DNA of 64,000 nucleotides from Dallia pectoralis (Eukaryota; Chordata; Actinopteri; Esociformes; Umbridae): the NCBI GenBank assembly GCA_029465975.1, contig CM055745.1, positions 11,025,028 to 11,089,027 on the forward strand, written 5' to 3'. A program made the position numbers and the translations under genes. Under the pieces are notes generated by a model, which saw only the letters and a program-made list of their open reading frames with translations, was not told the DNA's origin and searched no databases. This document shows, in pieces, positions 48,252 to 60,224 of the stretch; within the stretch, counting starts at the first letter, position 1, and the number at the start of each line of letters is the position of its first letter.

Positions 48252-51200
48252 TAATCATCCATTGTTCCTATCTCGTACCACACCTGGCTGGCATACTGTA
48301 ATACTCCATTGTTCCTACCTCGTACCACACCTGGCTGGCATACTGTAATCATCCATTGTTCCTACCTCGTACCACACCTGGCTGGCATACTGTAATCATC
48401 CATTGTTCCTACCTCGTACCACACCTGGCTGGCATACTGTAATCCTCCATTGTTCCTACCTCGTACCACACCTGGCTGGCATACTGTAATCCTCTATTCC
48501 TATCTCGTACCACACCTGGCTGGCATACTGTAATCATCCATTGTTCCTACCTCGTACCACACCTGGCTGGCATACTGTAATCCTCCATTGTTCCTACCTC
48601 GTACCACACCTGGCTGGCATACTGTAATCATCCATTCCTACCTCGTACCACACCTGGCTGGCATACTGTAATCATCCATTGTTCCTACCTCGTACCACAC
48701 CTGGCTGGCTTACTGTAATCATCCATTGTTCCTACCTCGTACCACACCTGGCTGGCATACTGTAATCATCCTTTGTTTCTACCTCGTACCACACCTGGCT
48801 GGCATACTGTAATCATCCATTGTTCCTACCTCGTACCACACCTGGCTGGCATACTGTAATCCTCCATTGTTCCTACCTCGTACCACACCTGGCTGGCATA
48901 CTGTAATCCTCTATTGTTCCTACCTCGTACCACACCTGGCTGGCATACTGTAATCATCCATTCCTACCTCGTACCACACCTGGCTGGCATACTGTAATCA
49001 TCCATTCCTACCTCGTACCACACCTGGCTGGCATACTGTAATCCTCCATTCCTACCTCGTACCACACCTGGCTGGCATACTGTAATCATCCATTGTTCCT
49101 ACCTCGTACCACACCTGGCTGGCATACTGTAATCATCCATTGTTCCTACCTCGTACCACACCTGGCTGGCATACTGTAATCATCCATTGTTCCTACCTCG
49201 TACCACACCTGGCTGGCATACTGTAATCCTCCATTCCTACCTCGTACCACACCTGGCTGGCATACTGTAATCCTCCATTCCTACCTCGTACCACACCTGG
49301 CTGGCATACTGTAATCATCCATTGTTCCTACCTCGTACCACACCTGGCTGGCATACTGTAATCATCCATTGTTCCTACCTCGTACCACACCTGGCTGGCT
49401 TACTGTAATCATCCATTGTTCCTACCTCGTACCACACCTGGCTGGCATACTGTAATCATCCTTTTTTTCTACCTCGTACCACACCTGGCTGGCATACTGT
49501 AATCATCCATTGTTCCTACCTCGTACCACACCTGGCTGGCATACTGTAATCCTCCATTGTTCCTACCTCGTACCACACCTGGCTGGCATACTGTAATCCT
49601 CTATTGTTCCTACCTCGTACCACACCTGGCTGGCATACTGTAATCATCCATTCCTACCTCGTACCACACCTGGCTGGCATACTGTAATCATCCATTCCTA
49701 CCTCGTACCACACCTGGCTGGCATACTGTAATCCTCCATTCCTACCTCGTACCACACCTGGCTGGCATACTGTAATCATCCATTGTTCCTACCTCGTACC
49801 ACACCTGGCTGGCATACTGTAATCATCCATTGTTCCTACCTCGTACCACACCTGGCTGGCATACTGTAATCATCCATTGTTCCTACCTCGTACCACACCT
49901 GGCTGGCATACTGTAATCCTCCATTCCTACCTCGTACCACACCTGGCTGGCATACTGTAATCCTCCATTCCTACCTCGTACCACACCTGGCTGGCATACT
50001 GTAATCATCCATTGTTCCTACCTCGTACCACACCTGGCTGGCATACTGTAATCATCCATTCCTACCTCGTACCACACCTGGCTGGCATACTGTAATCCTC
50101 CATTCCTACCTCGTACCACACCTGGCTGGCATACTGTAATCATCCATTGTTCCTACCTCGTACCACACCTGGCTGGCATACTGTAATCCTCCATTGTTCC
50201 TACCTCGTACCACACCTGGCTGGCATACTGTAATTATCCATTGTTCCTACCTCGTAACACACCTGGCTGGCATACTGTAATCCTCCATTGTTCCTACCTC
50301 GTACCACACCTGGCTGGCATACTGTAATCCTCTATTGTTCCTACCTCGTACCACACCTGGCTGGCATACTGTAATCCTCCATTGTTCCTACCTCGTACCA
50401 CACCTGGCTGGCATACTGTAATCCTCCATTCCTACCTCGTACCACACCTGGCTGGCATACTGTAATCATCCATTGTTCCTACCTCGTACCACACCTGGCT
50501 GGCATACTGTAATCATCCTTTGTTTCTACCTCGTACCACACCTGGCTGGCATACTGTAATCATCCATTGTTCCTACCTCGTACCACACCTGGCTGGCATA
50601 CTGTAATCATCCATTGTTCCTACCTCGTACCACACCTGGCTGGCATACTGTAATCCTCCATTGTTCCTACCTCGTACCACACCTGGCTGGCATACTGTAA
50701 TCATCCATTGTTCCTACCTCGTACCACACCTGGCTGGCATACTGTAATACTCCATTGTTCCTACCTCGTACCACACCTGGCTGGCATACTTTAATCATCC
50801 ATTGTTCCTATCTCGTACCACACCTGGCTGGCATACTGTAATACTCCATTGTTCCTACCTCGTACCACACCTGGCTGGCATACTGTAATCATCCATTGTT
50901 CCTACCTCGTACCACACCTGGCTGGCATACTGTAATCATCCATTGTTCCTACCTCGTACCACACCTGGCTGGCATACTGTAATCATCCATTGTTCCTACC
51001 TCGTACCACACCTGGCTGGCATACTGTAATCCTCCATTCCTACCTCGTACCACACCTGGCTGGCATACTGTAATCCTCCATTCCTACCTCGTACCACACC
51101 TGGCTGGCATACTGTAATCATCCATTGTTCCTACCTCGTACCACACCTGGCTGGCATACTGTAATCATCCATTGTTCCTACCTCGTACCACACCTGGCTG

Positions 51201-54200
51201 GCTTACTGTAATCATCCATTGTTCCTACCTCGTACCACACCTGGCTGGCATACTGTAATCATCCTTTTTTTCTACCTCGTACCACACCTGGCTGGCATAC
51301 TGTAATCATCCATTGTTCCTACCTCGTACCACACCTGGCTGGCATACTGTAATCCTCCATTGTTCCTACCTCGTACCACACCTGGCTGGCATACTGTAAT
51401 CCTCTATTGTTCCTACCTCGTACCACACCTGGCTGGCATACTGTAATCATCCATTCCTACCTCGTACCACACCTGGCTGGCATACTGTAATCATCCATTC
51501 CTACCTCGTACCACACCTGGCTGGCATACTGTAATCCTCCATTCCTACCTCGTACCACACCTGGCTGGCATACTGTAATCATCCATTGTTCCTACCTCGT
51601 ACCACACCTGGCTGGCATACTGTAATCATCCATTGTTCCTACCTCGTACCACACCTGGCTGGCATACTGTAATCATCCATTGTTCCTACCTCGTACCACA
51701 CCTGGCTGGCATACTGTAATCCTCCATTCCTACCTCGTACCACACCTGGCTGGCATACTGTAATCCTCCATTCCTACCTCGTACCACACCTGGCTGGCAT
51801 ACTGTAATCATCCATTGTTCCTACCTCGTACCACACCTGGCTGGCATACTGTAATCCTCCATTCCTACCTCGTACCACACCTGGCTGGCATACTGTAATC
51901 CTCCATTCCTACCTCGTACCACACCTGGCTGGCATACTGTAATCATCCATTGTTCCTACCTCGTACCACACCTGGCTGGCATACTGTAATCCTCCATTGT
52001 TCCTACCTCGTACCACACCTGGCTGGCATACTGTAATTATCCATTGTTCCTACCTCGTACCACACCTGGCTGGCATACTGTAATCCTCCATTGTTCCTAC
52101 CTCGTACCACACCTGGCTGGCATACTGTAATCCTCTATTGTTCCTACCTCGTACCACACCTGGCTGGCATACTGTAATCCTCCATTGTTCCTACCTCGTA
52201 CCACACCTGGCTGGCATACTGTAATCCTCCATTCCTACCTCGTACCACACCTGGCTGGCATACTGTAATCATCCATTGTTCCTACCTCGTACCACACCTG
52301 GCTGGCATACTGTAATCATCCTTTGTTTCTACCTCGTACCACACCTGGCTGGCATACTGTAATCATCCATTGTTCCTACCTCGTACCACACCTGGCTGGC
52401 ATACTGTAATCATCCATTGTTCCTACCTCGTACCACACCTGGCTGGCATACTGTAATCCTCCATTGTTCCTACCTCGTACCACACCTGGCTGGCATACTG
52501 TAATCATCCATTGTTCCTACCTCGTACCACACCTGGCTGGCATACTGTAATACTCCATTGTTCCTACCTCGTACCACACCTGGCTGGCATACTTTAATCA
52601 TCCATTGTTCCTATCTCGTACCACACCTGGCTGGCATACTGTAATACTCCATTGTTCCTACCTCGTACCACACCTGGCTGGCATACTGTAATCATCCATT
52701 GTTCCTACCTCGTACCACACCTGGCTGGCATACTGTAATCATCCATTGTTCCTACCTCGTACCACACCTGGCTGGCATACTGTAATCCTCCATTGTTCCT
52801 ACCTCGTACCACACCTGGCTGGCATACTGTAATCCTCTATTCCTATCTCGTACCACACCTGGCTGGCATACTGTAATCCTCCATTGTTCCTACCTCGTAC
52901 CACACCTGGCTGGCATACTGTAATCCTCCATTGTTCCTACCTCGTACCACACCTGGCTGGCATACTGTAATCATCCATTCCTACCTCGTACCACACCTGG
53001 CTGGCATACTGTAATCATCCATTGTTCCTACCTCGTACCACACCTGGCTGGCATACTGTAATCATCCTTTGTTTCTACCTCGTACCACACCTGGCTGGCA
53101 TACTGTAATCATCCATTGTTCCTACCTCGTACCACACCTGGCTGGCATACTGTAATCATCCATTGTTCCTACCTCGTACCACACCTGGCTGGCATACTGT
53201 AATCCTCCATTGTTCCTACCTCGTACCACACCTGGCTGGCATACTGTAATCCTCTATTGTTCCTACCTCGTACCACACCTGGCTGGCATACTGTAATCCT
53301 CCATTCCTACCTCGTACCACACCTGGCTGGCATACTGTAATCCTCCATTCCTACCTCGTACCACACCTGGCTGGCATACTGTAATCCTCCATTGTTCCTA
53401 CCTCGTACCACACCTGGCTGGCATACTGTAATCATCCATTGTTCCTACCTCGTACCACACCTGGCTGGCATACTGTAATCCTCCATTGTTCCTACCTCGT
53501 ACCACACCTGGCTGGCATACTGTAATCCTCTATTGTTCCTACCTCGTACCACACCTGGCTGGCATACTGTAATCCTCCATTGTTCCTACCTCGTACCACA
53601 CCTGGCTGGCATACTGTAATCCTCCATTCCTACCTCGTACCACACCTGGCTGGCATACTGTAATCATCCATTGTTCCTACCTCGTACCACACCTGGCTGG
53701 CATACTGTAATCATCCTTTGTTTCTACCTCGTACCACACCTGGCTGGCATACTGTAATCATCCATTGTTCCTACCTCGTACCACACCTGGCTGGCATACT
53801 GTAATCATCCATTGTTCCTACCTCGTACCACACCTGGCTGGCATACTGTAATACTCCATTGTTCCTACCTCGTACCACACCTGGCTGGCATACTGTAATC
53901 ATCCATTGTTCCTACCTCGTACCACACCTGGCTGGCATACTGTAATCATCCTTTGTTTCTACCTCGTACCACACCTGGCTGGCATACTGTAATCATCCAT
54001 TGTTCCTACCTCGTACCACACCTGGCTGGCATACTGTAATCATCCATTGTTCCTACCTCGTACCACACCTGGCTGGCATACTGTAATCATCCATTGGTCC
54101 TACCTCGTACCACACCTGGCTGGCATACTGTAATCCTCCATTCCTACCTCGTACCACACCTGGCTGGCATACTGTAATCCTCCATTCCTACCTCGTACCA

Positions 54201-54582
54201 CACCTGGCTGGCATACTGTAATCCTCCATTCCTACCTCGTACCACACCTGGCTGGCATACTGTAATCCTCCATTGTTCCTACCTCGTACCACACCTGGCT
54301 GGCATACTGTAATCATCCATTGTTCCTACCTCGTACCACACCTGGCTGGCATACTGTAATCCTCCATTGTTCCTACCTCGTACCACACCTGGCTGGCATA
54401 CTGTAATCCTCTATTGTTCCTACCTCGTACCACACCTGGCTGGCATACTGTAATCATCCATTCCTACCTCGTACCACACCTGGCTGGCATACTGTAATCA
54501 TCCATTCCTACCTCGTACCACACCTGGCTGGCATACTGTAATCCTCCATTCCTACCTCGTACCACACCTGGCTGACATACTG
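48252..54582. repeat. 44/47-bp satellite-like array, about 138 copies, 6.3 kb
   Basis: The unit is CATTGTTCCTACCTCGTACC, then ACACCTGGCTGGCATACTGT, then AATCATC. A 44-bp form lacks TGT (CCATTCCTACC). Other variants are AATCCTC, AATACTC, CTCTATTG, CCTTTGTTTC and GGCTTACTG. Rare variants recur exactly 1803 bp apart, so multi-unit blocks have been duplicated. No coding potential. Confidence 0.98.
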
Positions 54583-55121
54583 ATGAAGAGGAGCTGGCCT
54601 AGATTTCTATGTCGCTGTCTCTGCTCTCTCTCTGTGTTTCTGTCTGTTTCTCAGTTAGTTTGTATCTCTTTTTGCAGGACAATTGAGCATGTCAATTAAA
54701 TTAGATAAGAAAACACAAATACAATACAAGAATTACAATTAACTTCCAACTTGCACTGACTGTGGTGATACTAACGGCTAAGAAAAACATACTTGCTACT
54801 ATTTATGATTGTCTCACCTAGTTAAGAAGATTGTGGTAGCTTTACGTGGCCAGGATATAAGCTAGTATGCTATGAAATGATAAGTAACTAAGCAAATGTA
54901 CATTTCTAATAATTGCTGTGGTCATAACTTGGTTGGATTCAGCATGTTAACAGTCTAGGCTCAAAAGATTAGGAGAGGGCCATTACAGTAAGCCATTAGC
55001 AAGCCCATCTGGAGCACCATTTGCTCTGTCACCTGTTTCGAAATTATACAATTTCCTATTTATTCTGTGCATTTACTAAAGAGTTCTCTCTTATTTACTT
55101 AGTCTTTCATGCAATAGAAAT
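54583..55121. other. Intergenic gap before the Rex3 element
   Basis: AT-rich sequence with a pyrimidine-rich start (CTGTCTCTGCTCTCTCTCTG). No gene or known repeat border was seen. Confidence 0.5.
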
Positions 55122-57950
55122 ATTTCATCTCATCTCATCTCATCTTTAACCGCTTATCCGGGGTCGGGTCGCGGGGGTAGCAGCTCTAGCAGGGGACCCC
55201 AAACTTCCCTTTCCCGGGCAACATTAGCCAGCTCTGACTGGGGAATCCCGAGGCGTTCCCAGGCCAGTGTGGAGATATAATCTCTTCCCCAAGTCCTGGG
55301 TCTTCCCTGAGGTCTCCTCCCAGCTGGACGTGCCTGGAACACCTCTCTAGGGAGGCGCCCAGGTGGCATTCGTACAAGATGCCCGAACCACCTCAACTGG
55401 CTCCTTTCTATGCAAAGGAGCAGCGGCTCTACTCCGAGTTCCTCTCGGATGACTGAGCTTCTCACCCTATCCCTAAGGGAGATGGGTCATGGCCTCAGAT
55501 TTAGAGGTGCTAACCCTCATCCCAGCTGCTTCACACTCGGCTGCGAACTGATCCAGTGAGTGCTGAAGGTCACCGACCGATGAGGCCATCAGGACCACAT
55601 CATCCGCAAAAAGCAGTGATGTGACCATCAGCCCACCGAACGGGAACCCCTCCCCCCCATGACTACGCCTTGATATCCTGTCCATGAATATTACAAACAG
55701 GATTGGTGACAAAGCGCAGCCCTGGCAGAGGCCAACCCCCACCGGGAACGAATCCGACTTACTGCCGAGGACACGGACACAGCTCATGCTTTGAGCGTAC
55801 AGAGATTGGATGGCCCTGAGAAGAGACCCCCTCACCCCATACTCCCGCAGCACCTCCCACAAAAGATCCCGGGGTACCCGGTCATACGCCTTCTCCAGAT
55901 CCACAAAACACATGTAGACTGGATGGGCATACTCCCAGGCCCCCTCCAGGATCCTTGCGAGAGTAAAGAGCTGGTCCGTGGTTCCCCGGCCAGGACGAAA
56001 ACCGCATTGTTCCTCTTCAATACGAGGTTCGACTATTGGCCGAACCCTCCTTTCCAGCACTTTGGAGTACACTTTACCAGGGAGGCTGAGGAGTGTGATA
56101 CCTCTGTAATTGGCACACACTCTCTGGTCCCCCTTTTTGAAGAGGGGAACCACCACCCCGGTCTGCCACTCCTCTGGCACTGTCCCAGACTTCCATGCAA
56201 TGTTGAAGAGGCGTGTCAACCAAGACAGCCCTTCCCCACCCAAAGCTTTTAGCATTTCTGGACGAATCTCATCAGTCCCTGGGGCTTTGCCACTGTGGAG
56301 TTGTTTGACTACCTCAGCGACTTTCCCCAGGGAAACTGACGATGACCCTCCATCAGCCTCCAGCTCTCCCTCTATACTAGAGGGCGTGTAGGTCGGATTC
56401 AGGAGCTCCTCAAAATGCTCTTTCCAGCGGCCGATCACATCATCAGTTGAGGTCAACAGTGTCCCATCCTTACTGTACACAGCTTGGATGGTTCCCTGTT
56501 TTCCCCTTCTGAGGTGCCGAACGGTTTTCCAGAAGCATTTTTGTGCCGACCGAAAGTCCTTCTCCATAGCTTCTCCAAACTTCTCCCACACCCGCTGCTT
56601 TGCCTCTGACACGGCAGCGGCTGCAGCCCTTCGGGCCTGTTGGTACCCTGCAACTGCCTCCGGAGTCCCCAGGGATAGCATATCCCTGAAGGCCTCCTTC
56701 TTCAGTCGGACAGCTTCCCTGACCACCGTGGTCCACCACGGTGTTCTAGGGTTACCACCCCTTGAGGCACCTAGGACCTTGAGACCACAGCTCACCGCCG
56801 CAGCTTCAGCAATAGAAGCTTTGAACATTGCCCACTCAGGTTCAATGCCCCCAACCTCCACAGGGATGCCTGAAAAGCTCCGCCGGAGGTGTGAGTTGAA
56901 GATCTTTTGGACAGGGGCCTCCTCCAGACGTTCCCAGTTCACCCGCACTACCCGTTTGGGCTTACCTGGTCTGTCCAAAGTCTTTCCCCACCCTCTGATC
57001 CAACTCACTACCAGATGGTGATCAGTTGACAGCTCTGCCCCTCTCTTCACCCGAGTGTCCAAAACATGCGGCCTTAGATCAGCCGATACGATCACAAAAT
57101 CGATCATTGACCTTCGGCCTAGGGTGCTCTGGTACCATGTACACTTATGCGCCTCCTTATGTTCGAACATGGTGTTTGTTATAGACAATCCATGACTAGC
57201 ACAGAAGTCCAATAACAAACGACCGCTCGGGTTTAGATCAGGGAGGCCGTTCCTCCCAATCACGCCTCTCCAGGTGCCCCATCGATGCCCACATGTGCGT
57301 TGAAGTCTCCCAGCAGAATGATGGAGTCCCCTACTGGAGCCCTATATAGGACTCCCTTCAGGGTCGCCAAGAAGGCTGAATACTCCGAACTGCTGTTTGG
57401 TGCATAAGCACAAACAACAGTCAGAGTTTTCCCCCCCACCACCCTTAGGCGTAGGGAGGCAAACCTCTCATCCACCGGGGTAAACTCCAACACCGCCGTG
57501 CTCAGACGTGGGCTCGTGAGTATCCCCACACCAGCCCGCCGCCTCTCACCCTGGGCAACACCAGAGAAGAACAGAGTCCAACCCCTATCCAGGAGTAAGG
57601 TTCCAGAGCCACGGTTGTGCGTAGAGGTAAGTCCCACCAGATCCAACTGGTATCGCTCCACCTCACGCACAAGTTCTGGCTCCTTCCCCCCCAGCGAGGT
57701 GACGTTCCACGTCCCCAAAGCAAGCTTCTGCCGCCCGGGTCTGATCCGTCGAGACCCCCCACCTTCACTGCCACCCATATGACAGCGCACCCGACCCCTG
57801 CGGTTGTTCCTGTGAGTGGTGGGCCCACAGGATGGAGAGGAGAGAGATGCCACGTATCTCGTTCGGGCTGTGCCCGGCCGGGCTCCGTGGCAAACCCGGC
57901 CACCAGACGCTCGCTTTCGAGCCCGCCGTCTGGGCCTGGCTCCAGAAATA
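55122..57950 (-). mobile_element. Rex3-type (RTE clade) non-LTR retrotransposon, nearly full length
   Basis: The element is on the minus strand. Its 3' end has the GATGA short-tandem tail (plus-strand CATCTCATCTCATCTCATCT at about 55122-55145) known for Rex3. The sequence ACCACCACCCCGGTCTGCCA (56149-56168), coding for WQTGVVV, and TGGTGACAAAGCGCAGCCCT (55704-55723) lie where standard Rex3 primer sites are. It reaches almost to the endonuclease start, unusually long for a Rex3 copy, most of which are 5'-truncated. The 5' end near 57950 is approximate; a (GT)n tract begins shortly beyond. Confidence 0.9.
55154..57853 (-). pseudogene. Rex3 endonuclease-reverse transcriptase, frameshifted, with an internal deletion
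   Basis: Three consecutive frames cover the protein. From 57853 the apurinic-type endonuclease is visible: [42 protein letters not shown] and [11 protein letters not shown] one-base loss near 57262-57275 shifts the frame. From 57263 the endonuclease finishes ([13 protein letters not shown]) and the reverse transcriptase follows with [37 protein letters not shown] (motif A), [13 protein letters not shown] (motif B) and [10 protein letters not shown] (motif C), all with catalytic acids present. That frame stops at 55473. The next frame resumes with [16 protein letters not shown] and ERSQLRWFGHLVRMPPGRLP, so the RT thumb/connection region of over 100 codons is missing. Non-functional, but little decayed and so fairly young. 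Confidence 0.92.
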
Positions 57951-57984
57951 TTTCTGTTCCTGAATATATATTGTATGTATTACC

Positions 57985-58400
57985 TTTCATTGTGTGTGTG
58001 TGTGTGGTGTGTGGTGTGTGGTGTGTGTGTGTGTGTGTGTGTGTGGTATTAAATGGTTTTCTAATTTGTTTCTGCAAGGGATCTATTTCTATGTGTACAT
58101 GTGGGGGCCTAAGATCCCCACAAAGATAGGAAAGCCTGGAAAATTATTCTGAATCCGATAATATTTCTGGTTAACGGGTTAAGCTTATGTAAAAATGGAA
58201 ATTGGACAAAGGGTTGCTTTTAGGCTGAAGAAATGCTGTTTAGCCTTTAGGGCCACGTTAGCATTAGGGCCACGTTAGATTTAGGCAGATATGTTTAGGC
58301 AGGGAATGGAGAACATTTTATTTGGATTTCTCGGTTAGCTCTCGGGTCCCTGCAAGGATAAAACAACAAATGTGTGTCTGTGTTTGTGTGCGTGTGAGAG
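57985..58400. repeat. (GT)n-flanked dispersed repeat
   Basis: A (GT)n run with interruptions (about 57991-58047) is followed by GGGGGCCTAAGATCCCCACA and AAGATAGGAAAGCCTGG. Further right comes GGGTCCCTGCAAGGATAAAA and another (TG)n run (58369-58393). Sequence with opposed CCCCACAAAGATAG / CCCTGCAAGGAT blocks between GT runs is common in fish genomes. The class is uncertain. Confidence 0.55.
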
Positions 58401-58684
58401 AGAGAGAAATAAAACGTGGTTGTTTGGCTCCAAGCTTAAAATGAGTCTTGCGATCAATATCTCAAGCTGCAAAATATAAAATATAAAAGTATTTCAGTCA
58501 GTCTCTTCTCGACAGCTTGCCAACAATGAACATTTATCTGGACATCTATCATTTGATGATGTCGGAGTGATGGAAGATACTCATGAATCCAACATTGACG
58601 AGGATATATATACATACACTCACATTTCTTATACCACTGCTTTGCTTCTCTCATTCTCCCAACCCTGTCCTCCCCGCATTTACA

Positions 58685-58800
58685 GTGATGTCATTTAGCA
58701 GATGCGCTTATTCAAAACAGTCCTAAGTACTGAGTGCATTTATTTCATTCGGACCACCCATGGGAAACAAACCCACAAAACCGTTGCAAGGGCATTATAA
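58685..58800 (-). mobile_element. tRNA-derived SINE relic
   Basis: CATTTAGCAGATGCGCTTAT, then GAGTGCATTTATTTCATT, then GGGAAACAAACCCACAAAAC and GTTGCAAGGGC resemble a common fish SINE whose tRNA-like head lies on the minus strand (usual form GGGAATCGAACCCAC). It is several substitutions away from consensus. Confidence 0.55.
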
Positions 58801-59472
58801 ACCGTCGGTGAACGTCAGCCTTCATTCACTTTACATCTTCCTATTACATATTCCTCCTCAACCTTCCTCGGTCCCTCGTCTTCTCCTCCAACCCTCTCCC
58901 CTTCACCATCACTCTACTCCTCGCTCCTCCCCTTACTTCTCCGCTGATCAATAAACACAGAGGTAATCCGATCGGGGGGGGGGGGCCCTCTGTGGACGCC
59001 CACTCGAGCGTAAAGGAAGCAGCGTGCACCTGTTGGGGTGTGTAGGCGGACGGAGCAGAGGGGACCTGAATCATAGGCTGTTCCAGGTGTCAACACGTTC
59101 TTTATTAAGCTCACTGCTGTTGACCGGCACCAATAGAGGATCCAGGTGACGTATAAGACACATGCAGCAGCAGGAGGATGAACGAAGCAATCAGAGGCAG
59201 TGGCCTTTAAGATGCTGACATTTTAGTTGAGCTTTAGCCTCATCCTGAGTCATCCTACCCGGTAATCTATGGTGGTGTAAAAGAAACTCAAAGAAGAACA
59301 GGCTGGGAGATATAGAGAAGGAGCAAGATGTCAGAGAGAGAGAGAGAGAAATACTAAGCACAAATAAAAGAGAGAGAAAATTAGAATACAGACACCAAGA
59401 TACAATTCAAGAGAAGGACGCGAATAAAGACATTTCGAATGCCAGAGTTTGTTATACTTCCATAATCACCAT
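58801..59472. other. Intergenic stretch with simple-sequence tracts
   Basis: No gene recognised. A pyrimidine-rich part (58850-58945) is followed by a run of 12 G (58974-58985) and a (GA)n run (59334-59350). Confidence 0.55.
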
Positions 59473-60156
59473 CAGTCAAACCTTAGGAATCACTTTAGGA
59501 ATTACTGATAGGGTATGTTGTCAAACCTTAGGAATCACTTTTGCTTTACGTATAGGGTATGTTGTCAAACCTTAGGAATCACTTTTGCTTTACGTATAGG
59601 GTATGTTGTCAAACCTTAGGAATCACTTTTGCTTTACGTATAGGGTATGTTGTCAAACCTTAGGAATCACTTTTGCTTTACGTATAGGGTATGTTGTCAA
59701 ACCTTAGGAATCACTTTTGCTTTACGTATAGGGTATGTTGTCAAACCTTAGGAATTACTTTTTTTTGCTTTACGTATAGGGTATGTTGTCAAACCTTAGG
59801 AATTACTTTTTTTTGCTTTACGTATAGGGTATGTTGTCAAACCTTAGGAATCACTTTTGCTTTACGTATAGGGTATGTTGTCAAACCTTAGGAATTACTT
59901 TTTTTTTCTTTACGTATAGGGTATGTTGTCAAACCTTAGGAATCACTTTTGCTTTACGTATAGGGTATGTTGTCAAACCTTAGGAATCACTTTTGCTTTA
60001 CGTATAGGGTATGTTGTCAAACCTTAGGAATCACTTTTGCTTTACGTATAGGGTATGTTGTCAAACCTTAGGAATTACTTTTGCTTTACGTATAGGGTAT
60101 GTTGTCAAACCTTAGGAATTACTTTTTTTTGCTTTACGTATAGGGTATGTTGTCAA
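59473..60156. repeat. 44-bp minisatellite with T-run variants, about 15 copies
   Basis: The unit is GTCAAACCTTAGGAATCACT then TTTGCTTTACGTATAGGGTA and TGTT. Several units read AATTACTTTTTTTTGC, 3-4 bp longer through T-run expansion. The first unit is diverged (GGAATTACTGATAGGG). Confidence 0.97.
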
Positions 60157-60224
60157 TGACAAACAATTTTGGTAACTAGGTAACAATTAAAAGTAAATTG
60201 AAAAAGCATAAAACACGATTGGGA

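Noticed and set aside
48252..54582. CRISPR-like regular repeat and spacer pattern in the 47-bp array
   Set aside because: The variable part is only a few bases with a handful of states and is not unique spacer sequence.
57617..58129. 170-codon plus-strand frame over the Rex3 5' end
   Set aside because: It is antisense to the endonuclease coding region and runs into (GT)n; a shadow frame.
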